From: Syntrophobacter sp963666995
Lineage (GTDB): Bacteria > Desulfobacterota > Syntrophobacteria > Syntrophobacterales > Syntrophobacteraceae
Direction of reading: 5' to 3'
NCBI GenBank assembly: GCA_963666995.1
Contig: OY762941.1
Span: 992,001 to 1,056,000 of the forward strand
Length of the DNA: 64,000 bases
The notes below the pieces were generated by a model, which worked only from the letters and a program-made list of their open reading frames with translations, was not told the DNA's origin and made no database searches. Positions 41,997-50,403 of this stretch are shown in pieces. Made by a program: the position numbers and the translations under genes. Every line of letters begins with the position of its first letter. Within the stretch, counting starts at the first letter, position 1.

Positions 41997-43670
41997 TCAA
42001 CAAACGCATTCCTTTGTGAAATCATCGGGGCGTTTCTTCATCGCCTCCTCCAGGGATTTCCCGATAAAGGCCTTGAAGAGCGGGTGAGGAGTCATCGGGC
42101 GGGACTTGAACTCGGGATGAAACTGGCAACCCAGAAACCAGGGGTGGTCTGCGAGTTCGATGATTTCCACCAGGTTCTTGTCGGGAGACAGTCCGGTAAA
42201 GCGCAATCCGTGCTTGCCGAGGACTTCCCGGTACTCGTTGTTGAATTCATAGCGATGACGGTGGCGTTCGGCTATTTCCAGGCACTCATAGGCCTGATGG
42301 GCAAGGCTGTCGGGCTCCATAACGCACGGATAGGCCCCCAGGCGCATTGTACCTCCGTAATCGGAGCCTTCACTCCTTCGAACCATCTGATTGTTCTTAT
42401 AATCGAACCACTCACGCATCAGGAAGATCACGGGGTGGGGGGTATTCTTGTCAAATTCCATGCTGTGGGCTTTTTCAATGCCCGCGACATGTCGGGCGAA
42501 TTCCACGGTCGCCAGTTGCATGCCGAGACAGATGCCGAGAAAGGGGATCTTGTTTTCGCGGGCGTACTTGATCGCTTTGATCTTTCCCTCCACCCCTCGT
42601 TGACCGAAACCTCCGGGGATGAGGATCCCGTCCGCACCCTCAATCAACGCCTCTCCTCCCTCCTTTTCCACGTTTTCGGAATCCACGTAATCCAGAACAA
42701 CGCGCACATGATTGGCAATACCTCCGTGCACCAGGGCTTCGTTGAGGCTCTTATAGGACTCTTTGAGATCGATGTACTTCCCCACGATGGCGATTCGAAT
42801 TTCGTTGGGCGAATTGTTGCTCTGCTCTATCAGCTTTTCCCACGAATCCAGGATCGGGGCGCGGGTCCAGATGTTCAGAAGCCGGACGATCTTTTCATCC
42901 AGCCCCTCCTTGTGGAACGTCAGAGGGACCTCGTAGATATTGTCGACGTCCCTCGCGGTTATGACCGCATCGGGGTCCACGTTGCAGAAGTGAGCGATCT
43001 TGGCCTTGATGTCTTTGGAGAGTAATTTCTCCGTACGGCACAAAAGAATATCGGGTTGAATGCCTATGCCCCGCAACTCCTTGACGCTGTGCTGGGTGGG
43101 TTTGGTTTTCACCTCTCCGGACGTGCGCAGGTATGGAACCAGGGTCACATGGATGTATATGACATTTTCCCGTCCGACATCCGTGCGGAATTGGCGGATA
43201 GCTTCGAGAAAGGGCAGGCTTTCAATGTCGCCCACCGTACCGCCGATCTCCACGATGACGATATCGACCCCGTCCATGGACCCCTTGATACAGGCCTTGA
43301 TTTCGTCGGTAACATGCGGAATCACCTGGACGGTGCCGCCGAGATAATCGCCCCGCCTCTCCTTTGTGATAACCGAATAATAGATGCTGCCGGACGTGTA
43401 ATTGTTTTTCTTTTCCATGCGGGCATGCGTAAAACGCTCATAGTGACCGAGGTCGAGGTCCGTCTCGGCACCGTCATCCGTTACATACACTTCACCGTGC
43501 TGAAAAGGGTTCATGGTTCCGGGGTCTACGTTGATGTAGGGATCGAGTTTCAGCAGGGTCACCCGTAGCCCCCGACTTTCCATCAATGCGCCGATCGATG
43601 CGGCAGCAAGCCCTTTTCCCAGCGATGAAAGAACTCCGCCCGTGATGAATATAAATTTTGTCTGGCGCAA
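41997..43670 (-). CDS. pyrG: CTP synthase
   Basis: About 557 residues: synthetase domain from 'TKFIFITGGVLSSLGKGLAAASIGALM' with 'DPYINVDPGTMNPFQHGEVYVTDDGAETDLDLGHYERF', and a C-terminal glutaminase with 'PFLGICLGMQLATVEFARHV' (Cys nucleophile) and 'GCQFHPEFKSRP' (His/Glu). It turns UTP to CTP with glutamine. I favour the TTG at 43670, preceded by GGAAAGGAAAAG, because the family begins a few residues before 'KFIFITGG'. An ATG at 43730 would add 20 residues but has no ribosome-binding site. Confidence 0.95.
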   Translation of the reverse strand: MRQTKFIFITGGVLSSLGKGLAAASIGALMESRGLRVTLLKLDPYINVDPGTMNPFQHGEVYVTDDGAETDLDLGHYERFTHARMEKKNNYTSGSIYYSVITKERRGDYLGGTVQVIPHVTDEIKACIKGSMDGVDIVIVEIGGTVGDIESLPFLEAIRQFRTDVGRENVIYIHVTLVPYLRTSGEVKTKPTQHSVKELRGIGIQPDILLCRTEKLLSKDIKAKIAHFCNVDPDAVITARDVDNIYEVPLTFHKEGLDEKIVRLLNIWTRAPILDSWEKLIEQSNNSPNEIRIAIVGKYIDLKESYKSLNEALVHGGIANHVRVVLDYVDSENVEKEGGEALIEGADGILIPGGFGQRGVEGKIKAIKYARENKIPFLGICLGMQLATVEFARHVAGIEKAHSMEFDKNTPHPVIFLMREWFDYKNNQMVRRSEGSDYGGTMRLGAYPCVMEPDSLAHQAYECLEIAERHRHRYEFNNEYREVLGKHGLRFTGLSPDKNLVEIIELADHPWFLGCQFHPEFKSRPMTPHPLFKAFIGKSLEEAMKKRPDDFTKECVC

Positions 43671-43963
43671 AATCTTTTCCTTTCCAAAGGTGTCGTCAGA
43701 AGAGTGTGAGGGTTCCTGAAAACCGTTCATACTATACCAAATGAGAGGTCAAAGTTCAACTTATCGAAAATCCGTTGAGAATGGCTCCGATAGCGCCGTG
43801 GAAGCCCACCCGCGGCATCACCCGGTCTCCACGCCTCAGTTTTTTCTTGCAATTTTTACCGTTATCGCTTAGCGTTCGCCTAAGTCTATCGAAGTTGCCG
43901 CAATCACTGACAAATTATGTCAACATTTTGGGCCGTCTTCAATCTATTGAAAGGAAGATCAAG

Positions 43964-44572
43964 GTGATAGTGCGCCACTGGATGACCACCGATGTGGTTA
44001 CCATAAATAAAGAAGCTTCCATACAAGAAGCCCTGGCGCTCATGAAGCAAGGCTCCATCCGGCATCTGCCGGTTGTGGATCAGGATGGGAAGCTGTTGGG
44101 ATGGGTGACCGATGCGGACCTCAGAGGCGTCCTGATCGCCTCCATGCTCGAGGAACTGACCCTCGAAGATGTGATGATCCGCAAACCCTATACCGCTTCG
44201 CCCGATATGTCGCTGGAAGATGCCGCTCATCTCATTCTCGAGAAGAAGATCGGGGGATTGCCCGTCGTCGATAATGACAAGCTGGTGGGAATTATCACTA
44301 CCATCGACATTCTGTCAGCCTTCATTACCTTCATGGGAATGTTCTCGCATTCATCCCGGCTGGACGTGAAGTCCTCGGCCTCTGAGGCCCCGCTTCACGA
44401 AATCATCCGCGTGGTCAAGCAGCACGGCACCCAGGTCATCAGCGTATGCCATTTGCCCTCGCCGGAAGGTGAGGAATTTACATATTCCCTGAGACTGAAG
44501 AAGTGTGACCTGAACCCGATCGTTAAGGATCTGGAGAAACACGGAATCGAGGTCGTCTCTTCGATCTCCTGA
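43964..44572 (+). CDS. CBS-pair protein with ACT-like C-terminus
   Basis: 202 residues from a GTG preceded by AAAGGAAG. Two CBS motifs fill the first ~130 residues ('VRHWMTTDVVTINKEASIQEALALMKQGSIRHLPVVDQDGKLLGWVTDADLRGVL' and 'VMIRKPYTASPDMSLEDAAHLILEKKIGGLPVVDNDKLVGIITTIDILSAF'). An ACT-like fold follows ('EIIRVVKQHGTQVISVCHLPSPEGEEFTYSLRLKKCDLNPIVKDLEKHGIEVVSS'). Such AcuB-like proteins bind adenine nucleotides and regulate partner enzymes. The partner is unknown here; the acyl-CoA ligase 340 bp downstream is a candidate. The longer upstream frame shows no homology. Confidence 0.85.
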   Translation: MIVRHWMTTDVVTINKEASIQEALALMKQGSIRHLPVVDQDGKLLGWVTDADLRGVLIASMLEELTLEDVMIRKPYTASPDMSLEDAAHLILEKKIGGLPVVDNDKLVGIITTIDILSAFITFMGMFSHSSRLDVKSSASEAPLHEIIRVVKQHGTQVISVCHLPSPEGEEFTYSLRLKKCDLNPIVKDLEKHGIEVVSSIS

Positions 44573-44913
44573 TTCATCCGGTTGATCGGAGACCGTTCTC
44601 GTACCTGAAGCGTTCTTTCATTTTTCACTGAAATCCCTGCCTGCAAGTCAATCACTGACCACTGTTTCAGGCGTAGGCGGCTTGATCGGGACCCTGCCTG
44701 GCGAGTCGATCTCAGTTCGGCCGGTCGCCGAATATGGTCCCGCACGGCTTTTTGTGAGTAGTATCGGTCCACACCCTCCGGTTTCGGGGAGGGATCGTTT
44801 CTTCTGCCGGGCGACATGGCTATTTCAGCCCCCGGAGAATGCAATGCGCTGTTCGACTCCGCCTGCAATTGCCGCGGCACGGGAAGGCGGGTGGCGGCGT
44901 GGAGGACGAGGGA
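44573..44913. other. Gap between CBS-ACT gene and acyl-CoA ligase
   Basis: About 340 bp. A weak hairpin (TCTCCTGAT…ATCGGAGA) lies just after the CBS gene stop. No gene was recognised. The promoter of the ligase gene is probably here. Confidence 0.3.
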
Positions 44914-46554
44914 GTGGGAAAAATTCCGAATGATTATCTGCCGCCAAGCAGCACGTGGCCCGAATATATCGTGCCGGAGGAGTTTGCCGACACGCCGGAA
45001 GAACTGAATCTGGCCGACCATCTGCTCGATCGCCACGTGAGAGAAGGAAGGGGCGGGAGGCCCGCGGTCAGGTTCATGGACCAGACCGTCACCTACTCCG
45101 AACTTCAGGAACGAGTGAACCGGTTCGGCAATGCCTTGAAGAACGCCGGGGCCGGAGCTCAGGACACGATAGGCATCCGGCTCGTCAATCGCCCCGATGC
45201 GATTGTGGCCATACTGGCGATCGAAAAAATCGGAGCGATTCCCGTTCCGACTTCACCCCTGTGGTCTGCGGAAGAAATCACTTTCGTGGCGAACAATGCG
45301 GAAATGAAGTTTTACATCATAAGCGCCGCCCTGATCGACGTCGTGGAGAGAGCCAAAGCCAATTTTACACGCGGCACCCGCCTGATCGTGATCGGAGGAA
45401 ACCCGAAGGAAGTCGAAGCCGCGGGCCACCTCTCGTTCCAGAAAATGATGACCGGCGCTTCTTCCGATCTCAAGGCAACCATGTTGAAAGGGGATGACGT
45501 CGCACTCATCCTCTACACTTCCGGTACGACCGGAATGCCCAAAGGGTGCGTTCACTTCCTCCGGCAAACCATCATCGAGACCAGGGTGGTGAACCGTTAC
45601 GTGTACCGGATGACCGACGAGGACATTATGGGGGGGGCCGCCCCTGTTTCCTTCGCCGCGGGCTTCGGCACCTTCACGCTCATTCCGTTTGACGGGGGAG
45701 CCGCCGTATCGCTCCTCTCGAAATTCAGTCCCAGGGAAATGCTGGAGACCATCGTAAAACACCGCATAACCATCCTCACGGGGCTCCCGACCGCCTATCG
45801 CGCCATGCTCAAATATCCATATTTCAAGAGGTACGATCTCAGTTCCATCCGCCTCTATACATCAGGAGGCGATTCTCTCGGGGCGGACACATTTGCCGCA
45901 TGGAAGACGCTCACCGGCAAGCCCATCTGGGAAGGAATGGGGGTCACCGAAATGCTTCACCTCGTCACGTCCAACACGATGAATGCCGAACCCGTCCCCG
46001 GTTCGATAGGCAAGCCGCTGCCCGGAGTGCTCGTGAGAGTGATCAATGCGGCGGGCCGCGATTGCAGACCCGGCGAAATAGGGACCATGATCCTGAAAGG
46101 CCCTTCGGGGAGCCTGTACTGGAGGCCCCACGAAGACGGCGAACGGCTCCTGCACTCCCAGATGAAGAGCGTCGTCGACGGATGGAACCATCTGGGCGAT
46201 GCCGTCTACACGGAACAAAGCGGAAATATCTTCTTTGTCTCCCGGGAAGACGACATCATCAAAAGCTCGGGCTACCGCATCAGCCCGGCCGAAATCGAAG
46301 ACGCGATCGCCAGGCACCCGGCGGTCGCAGACGTTGGAGTCGTCGGCATACCCCATCCCGAAAAGGGGCAGATCACCAAGGCAGTCATCGTGCTCCAGCC
46401 GGGGCACATCGGCGGGGACGAATTTTCGGAAGAACTAAAAGAGTTCCTCAGAGAAAAAATCGCCCGCTACAAGTTCCCGCGGATTATCGAATACGCGGCA
46501 AGTCTCCCCCGTTCTCCCACGGGAAAGCTCCTGCGAAGGAAGCTTCGAGGCTGA
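44914..46554 (+). CDS. Acyl/aryl-CoA ligase (AMP-binding family)
   Basis: About 546 residues. ANL-superfamily motifs are complete: A3 'LILYTSGTTGMPKGCVHF', A5 'IWEGMGVTEML', A7 'LGDAVYTEQSGNIFFVSREDDIIKSSGYRISPAEIED' (A8 included) and A10 'PRSPTGKLLRRKL' with the catalytic Lys. It activates a carboxylic acid to its CoA thioester through an acyl-adenylate. The overall sequence ('LLDRHVREGRGGRPAVRF', 'TFTLIPFDGGAAVSLLSKFSPREMLETI') is close to benzoate/2-aminobenzoate-CoA ligases; the true substrate is not certain. The GTG at 44914 has GGAGG 8 bases upstream; a GTG at 44899 is possible. Confidence 0.88.
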   Translation: MGKIPNDYLPPSSTWPEYIVPEEFADTPEELNLADHLLDRHVREGRGGRPAVRFMDQTVTYSELQERVNRFGNALKNAGAGAQDTIGIRLVNRPDAIVAILAIEKIGAIPVPTSPLWSAEEITFVANNAEMKFYIISAALIDVVERAKANFTRGTRLIVIGGNPKEVEAAGHLSFQKMMTGASSDLKATMLKGDDVALILYTSGTTGMPKGCVHFLRQTIIETRVVNRYVYRMTDEDIMGGAAPVSFAAGFGTFTLIPFDGGAAVSLLSKFSPREMLETIVKHRITILTGLPTAYRAMLKYPYFKRYDLSSIRLYTSGGDSLGADTFAAWKTLTGKPIWEGMGVTEMLHLVTSNTMNAEPVPGSIGKPLPGVLVRVINAAGRDCRPGEIGTMILKGPSGSLYWRPHEDGERLLHSQMKSVVDGWNHLGDAVYTEQSGNIFFVSREDDIIKSSGYRISPAEIEDAIARHPAVADVGVVGIPHPEKGQITKAVIVLQPGHIGGDEFSEELKEFLREKIARYKFPRIIEYAASLPRSPTGKLLRRKLRG

Positions 46555-46660
46555 TCTCCCGATCCCGCCCGCCGGTTCCCCGTGCGCCTTTACGAAGCAT
46601 GACGGGCAGCGTTCATCGAGACATCCGAGGCAGAAGGACGTTCGCAGAAGCAATCGGGTA

Positions 46661-47671
46661 TCAGGCGAGGAATTCGCTAAGAACCGAGTTCACCTCATCT
46701 TCCAGGGGTTCCGTGGAGACCGGCGTCCAGGTGAGATTGGTCGATGTGTCCCATCCGGTTGCAACGATCCGTACGTTCGTCCCGCGCGGGGCCCATACGC
46801 GCGGATCGGTGGGGCCGAAGAAAATCACCGACGGGACTCCCACCGCGGCCGCAAGGTGGCTTACTCCCGAATCGTTGCCCACGTAAAGCCTGCCTTCGGC
46901 CAGGAAGGCGGACAACCGGCAAAGACCCTGGTCGACAATCAGCCGGACCCCGAGTTCCCTTGAAGCCCCGGCAAGGCCGTCGAGGTGGTCGTCAGCGGGG
47001 CCGAGAATCATCAGGACCGGGAGGCGCTTCTCGATCCGCAGCCGCCTTATGAGACCCCACCACTTTGTGAGAGGCCAGATCTTCCGCCTCCCGCCGCTGC
47101 CCGGATGGACCAGGACCGGCCGCCCGGCTTCTCCGGCGAAGCCGTTCGCGGCGAGCCACTCCCTGACGGCTTTCCGGTCTGCCGGCGCGGCATCGATCGG
47201 AGCGACCCCGTCCGCGACCGCATATCCCGACTCCCTCAGTTGCCCGGCTATGAAAAGGGATGCATGGACGGCCCCCTGGGCCGCCTGCGGGAAGGACTGT
47301 ATCCAATGAACGGTTGATTTGGTCCGGGTCGAGAGCCGTTTGGCCGGAACACGGCTGCTTTCCTGCCCGAAGTGGAGAATTTCGGAGGCCTTCTCGAAAA
47401 AGGGAGGCAGCGCGGCGCGCCGCCACATGTCAGGATGGAAAAACGGGGCGAGTTCGGGACCGTCCGAAGGATGGAATGCATTGGCGTAAGGTTTGGATTC
47501 TATCAGTGAGAAATGCTCGCGCCTCGTCCAGAAGTCGAAGCGGATTCCGGGACTTGCATGATAGAGCCCCTCGAGAGGAGAGAGCGCGATCAAAAAATCG
47601 CCAAGCGCTCCCTGATGAATGACAACAATTCTCCTTGGGCATGACTCTTCTTCGGGCAACGCAGTGATCAT
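46661..47671 (-). CDS. Glycosyltransferase family 9 (heptosyltransferase-like)
   Basis: About 336 residues. N-terminal 'RRIVVIHQGALGDFLIALSPLEGL' and C-terminal 'PVLVHPGSGGRRKIWPLTKWWGLIRRL', 'LYVGNDSGVSHLAAAVGVPSVIFFGPTDPRVWAPRG' are the donor-binding signatures of ADP-heptose:LPS heptosyltransferases (GT9). It probably adds a sugar to the LPS inner core at the cytoplasmic face. It is separate from the kds and lpt genes. The start is uncertain: ATG 47671 or a TTG ten codons further upstream. Confidence 0.85.
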   Translation of the reverse strand: MITALPEEESCPRRIVVIHQGALGDFLIALSPLEGLYHASPGIRFDFWTRREHFSLIESKPYANAFHPSDGPELAPFFHPDMWRRAALPPFFEKASEILHFGQESSRVPAKRLSTRTKSTVHWIQSFPQAAQGAVHASLFIAGQLRESGYAVADGVAPIDAAPADRKAVREWLAANGFAGEAGRPVLVHPGSGGRRKIWPLTKWWGLIRRLRIEKRLPVLMILGPADDHLDGLAGASRELGVRLIVDQGLCRLSAFLAEGRLYVGNDSGVSHLAAAVGVPSVIFFGPTDPRVWAPRGTNVRIVATGWDTSTNLTWTPVSTEPLEDEVNSVLSEFLA

Positions 47672-47771
47672 CCATTCGACCGGGACCGTTCGGGGGTTCA
47701 AACGCCGGATGCCCGGCCCGGGCGCCGGTACATCGCGGGCGGGCGTACATTATCCTTTTTCCATTCATGCT

Positions 47772-48071
47772 CTAGGACTCGTCGGCGGACGTCTCGTCTC
47801 CCGGCGAATCGGCCCTGGAAAGCTTTTGATCCGACCATCGCCTGAGAAAATGAGTCACTTTCGTGACGACGGGAGGAGCACCGATCACCCCCTGTTTTCT
47901 CAGCGCGTGCTGCAGGCAGCTTCTGAGGAACTCACAGGGCAGGCAACCCGCCTGGGGCTGCGAAAATCCCTCCTCGTCCCTGGGGCAAACCGCATTGGGA
48001 TCCCCAAAGCACGGAGGATGCTCCTTATCCTGAGAAACGTCAGTCCCTTGCCGGGTTCGAATTCCGTTCAT
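47772..48071 (-). CDS. Small Cys-rich protein of unknown function
   Basis: 99 residues with four spaced Cys in 'CFGDPNAVCPRDEEGFSQPQAGCLPCEFLRSCLQHAL', then 'VTHFLRRWSDQKLSR'. The pattern 'VCP.DEeGfiQPQ..CL.C…CLq.AL' is one I associate with short conserved proteins of sulfate-reducing and syntrophic Deltaproteobacteria. The Cys may bind a metal or an FeS cluster. It lies 32 bp downstream of khpA and may be co-transcribed. No ribosome-binding site stands out before the ATG. Confidence 0.6.
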   Translation of the reverse strand: MNGIRTRQGTDVSQDKEHPPCFGDPNAVCPRDEEGFSQPQAGCLPCEFLRSCLQHALRKQGVIGAPPVVTKVTHFLRRWSDQKLSRADSPGDETSADES

Positions 48072-48103
48072 GAGTTTTCCGCAGTAGAACCTGCCTCCCT
48101 CAC

Positions 48104-48349
48104 CTACTCCAGGATTTCCAGGACGGCACGTTTGTGAAGTTTGGTCGCGGCCGCGTTCATAATCGTGCGGAGGGCATGCGCATTCCGCCCTTCCTTCCCG
48201 ATGATTTTTCCCAAGTCCACCTTCGCCGCCCTGAGCTCGATTACCGAGATCTGTTGGCCCATTATTTCTTTCACCACAACTTCATCGGGATATTCTGCAA
48301 GAGCCCGAGCAATCACTTCAACCAGTTCCTTGATTTGAATGTCGTCCAT
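48104..48349 (-). CDS. khpA: KH-domain RNA-binding protein KhpA
   Basis: 81 residues from MDDIQIKELVEVIARALAEYPDEVVVKEI; GGGAG precedes the ATG, and the longer frame upstream is not conserved. The KH signature is 'DLGKIIGKEGRNAHALRTIMNAAATKLHKRAVLEIL' with the GxxG loop. KhpA binds RNA, often with KhpB, and influences cell division and translation. In many bacteria it sits between rpsP and rimM; neither is here, so it is separated from that operon. Confidence 0.92.
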   Translation of the reverse strand: MDDIQIKELVEVIARALAEYPDEVVVKEIMGQQISVIELRAAKVDLGKIIGKEGRNAHALRTIMNAAATKLHKRAVLEILE

Positions 48350-49082
48350 AATTCTCCCGCTCCATCGAACTAAAACGCGATTGGTGACAGTTGCTGAACC
48401 GCTGCGGATACACATGACCCGAAACGCCAGCCATACGAACCTGTTGTGATTTTCTGGTTTCTCGGCGGCAGTAAATTCAGAGGCAACAAACAATAGTGAA
48501 TTCGACAGGGGTATAAGATGTCGGAGTGAGCTGAAAAATTGAATCAGTTGTTCACGCCTGGCGCGATATTGATTACGTTTCTTGTTTGTTGTCCATCCGA
48601 ACACTACGCAAAACCACGGGACATGTCAAGGCTCAGTATGCTCGATGCGTCTGCGCACGCTCCACGCACGCAACTTCTCATTTCCCTTGCCGGGTGGACC
48701 GACCGGCACCAACCCGCGCGGCCATCGCCCCGATATTACTTTGCTTTTCGATCCAGGGCAGGCATGATATCCGGGCGGCGGCACCAAGGAAACGGACGGC
48801 ATTCCCCCGTTGTTTAGTGTAAATTTACCTCAGACTCTGCTATTATAGTGAAGCTCATCGAAGGTTACAAGGTCAGTGCCGGACTGACTGAGGAAAATCC
48901 TGTGCGATCCCGGGCTCATGCGGGGCCGGAACATGCGGTCCGCAGCCCCATGAAGGCGGCTCCGCCGAAAACTCCCGGTTGCCTGTTGACCGAAGCAGGC
49001 TTCAGGATATGGAAAAGGACCGGGCGGAGGCCGTTCAATCCATGGACACTCTTTCCAATGCAGCGGCTTGAGGACAAGGGGC
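48350..49082. other. Gene-free stretch between khpA and the FtsB-like gene
   Basis: About 730 bp between divergent genes. Frames in it lack homology. Promoters for both sides are expected; TATTAT near 48840 could be a -10 box for the plus strand, without a good -35. Confidence 0.3.
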
Positions 49083-49457
49083 ATGAAGAGGAAAATACCG
49101 GAAGACCCCTACGAAGATTCGAAGAAAAGCCTCAGATCCCTGTTTGGCGGCATCCACGTCCTGCGCTGCCTCGTGCTCATCCTGCTGCTGGGGAACCTGC
49201 TCCTGCTCTACGCCATCTTTTTCTCGTCCCAGGGAATCCCCGGGTACCGGCAGCAACGTGAGCAGATGAAAGAACTTGAAGCGAAGATCCTGAACCTCAA
49301 GAGGGAAAACCAGAGCCTCTTTGATAAGATCGTGAGCTTCAAGAACGACCCCCTGGCACAGGAACGGCAGGTCCGGCAGGAATTGGGATGGGTGAGGGAG
49401 GGGGAAATCATGATCGAGTTCGGCGCTCCCGACAAGGAGGACTCAAAAAAGAAATAG
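49083..49457 (+). CDS. ftsB: FtsB/DivIC-type septum formation protein
   Basis: 124 residues from MKRKIPEDPYED. It has a short charged cytoplasmic start, one membrane helix ('VLRCLVLILLLGNLLLLYAIFFS'), then a periplasmic coiled coil ('GYRQQREQMKELEAKILNLKRENQSLFDKIVSFKNDPLAQERQVRQELGWVREGEIMIEF'). The ending 'vR.elG.v..gEi…' is typical of FtsB. FtsB, FtsL and FtsQ form the division complex that activates septal peptidoglycan synthesis. No other division gene is adjacent. Its length is near the family norm (~100). Confidence 0.85.
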   Translation: MKRKIPEDPYEDSKKSLRSLFGGIHVLRCLVLILLLGNLLLLYAIFFSSQGIPGYRQQREQMKELEAKILNLKRENQSLFDKIVSFKNDPLAQERQVRQELGWVREGEIMIEFGAPDKEDSKKK

Positions 49458-49508
49458 CACCCTCGCGTATATCGCCGCCTCCTTTATGTACCGTCCGGTA
49501 AAAATCCC

Positions 49509-49538
49509 TTGACGCTCTTCAATCGGATGTGATAGCTG
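49509..49538 (+). promoter_or_regulatory. Probable promoter of the rpsF operon
   Basis: TTGACG (-35) and TAGCTG (-10) separated by 18 bp, 77 bp ahead of rpsF. The -10 box is imperfect. Confidence 0.4.
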
Positions 49539-49560
49539 GTAATGTTCGCCTGTAAAGGCT

Positions 49561-49583
49561 CCTTGCTCCGACTCGCAATGAGG
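49561..49583 (+). promoter_or_regulatory. Possible S6:S18 leader hairpin upstream of rpsF
   Basis: CCTTGC and GCAA-TG-AGG can form a bulged stem with loop TCCGACTC, which places an unpaired CCG at the top. Leaders of rpsF operons in many bacteria have a conserved CCG-containing structure bound by the S6:S18 complex for feedback control. The match is based on position and CCG only. Confidence 0.3.
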
Positions 49584-49614
49584 GTGGGGCTGCATAAACC
49601 ACAAGGAGAAAGAA

Positions 49615-50064
49615 ATGATGCGTAAGTACGAAACCTTTTTTATCGTCGATCCGGACCTCCCGGATGAAGTGAACGCCGCCGTTGACGAGAAGGTAAAGTC
49701 CATCGTCGGCTCCAACGGCGGGAGCGTGGTCACGTACGTTCCCTGGGGGAAGAAGAAGCTCGCGTACCCTGTCAAGAAGCGTTCGCGCGGCTTTTACGTG
49801 CTCATGGAATACGCCGGAGGCCCGAAACTCGTAGCTGAACTTGAACGCAACATGCGCCTCGATGAACGTATCCTGAAGTTCATCACCGTCAAACTGGCCG
49901 ATCGGTTCGATCCGGAGAAGGAAGAGGCTCGTGCGGCCGTGACTCCCCCGGTGTTCGTAGAGGATGAGGACACCGCAGGCAAGCCCCCGGCATCCCTCGA
50001 TGAGGAAGAAGAACTGCATGAGGACCTGGGGGAAGAGGAACCGGCAGACGAAGAGGAAGAATAG
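49615..50064 (+). CDS. rpsF: 30S ribosomal protein S6
   Basis: 149 residues. The S6 domain covers ~1-100 ('MRKYETFFIVDPDLPDEVNAAVDEKVKSIV', 'WGKKKLAYPVKKRSRGFYVLMEYAG', 'LERNMRLDERILKFITVKLADRF'). A ~45-residue acidic tail follows (LDEEEELHEDLGEEEPADEEEE), longer than in most species; poly-Glu ends of S6 are also made post-translationally elsewhere. AAGGAGAAAG precedes two adjacent ATGs. First gene of rpsF-rpsR-DUF2232-rplI-dnaB. Confidence 0.97.
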   Translation: MMRKYETFFIVDPDLPDEVNAAVDEKVKSIVGSNGGSVVTYVPWGKKKLAYPVKKRSRGFYVLMEYAGGPKLVAELERNMRLDERILKFITVKLADRFDPEKEEARAAVTPPVFVEDEDTAGKPPASLDEEEELHEDLGEEEPADEEEE

Positions 50065-50126
50065 CGGGATTGCGGAGTCTCAGAGCTTAAACCATTTGAA
50101 GGATTCAAGTGCCGGAGGAGAACATC

Positions 50127-50372
50127 ATGGCTATACGACGCAGACGACGTACATTTCATCGGCGCAAGGTGTGCCGTTTTTGTGTGGATACGGATCTCAA
50201 GATAGATTATAAAGATTCGAAGACATTGCGATATTTTGTGACCGAACGGGGAAAGATCGTCCCGCGGCGGATTTCGGGCAATTGCGCGAAGCATCAGCGG
50301 GAGTTGACCTTGGCTGTCAAGAGGGCACGCCAGATCGCTCTTTTGCCTCATACGACAATCCATACCGTATAA
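50127..50372 (+). CDS. rpsR: 30S ribosomal protein S18
   Basis: 81 residues from MAIRRRRRTFHRRKVCRFC; GGAGGAG precedes this ATG. Conserved 'KIDYKDSKTLRYFVTERGKIVPRRISGNCAKHQRELTLAVKRARQIALLPHT'. It pairs with S6 on the 30S platform. Cys pairs (CRFC, NC..H) fit a zinc-type S18. RimI (33517-34047) would acetylate its N-terminus. Confidence 0.97.
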   Translation: MAIRRRRRTFHRRKVCRFCVDTDLKIDYKDSKTLRYFVTERGKIVPRRISGNCAKHQRELTLAVKRARQIALLPHTTIHTV

Positions 50373-50403
50373 GAACACTCAAGCCCTCTTCTGTTGAAGA
50401 TTC

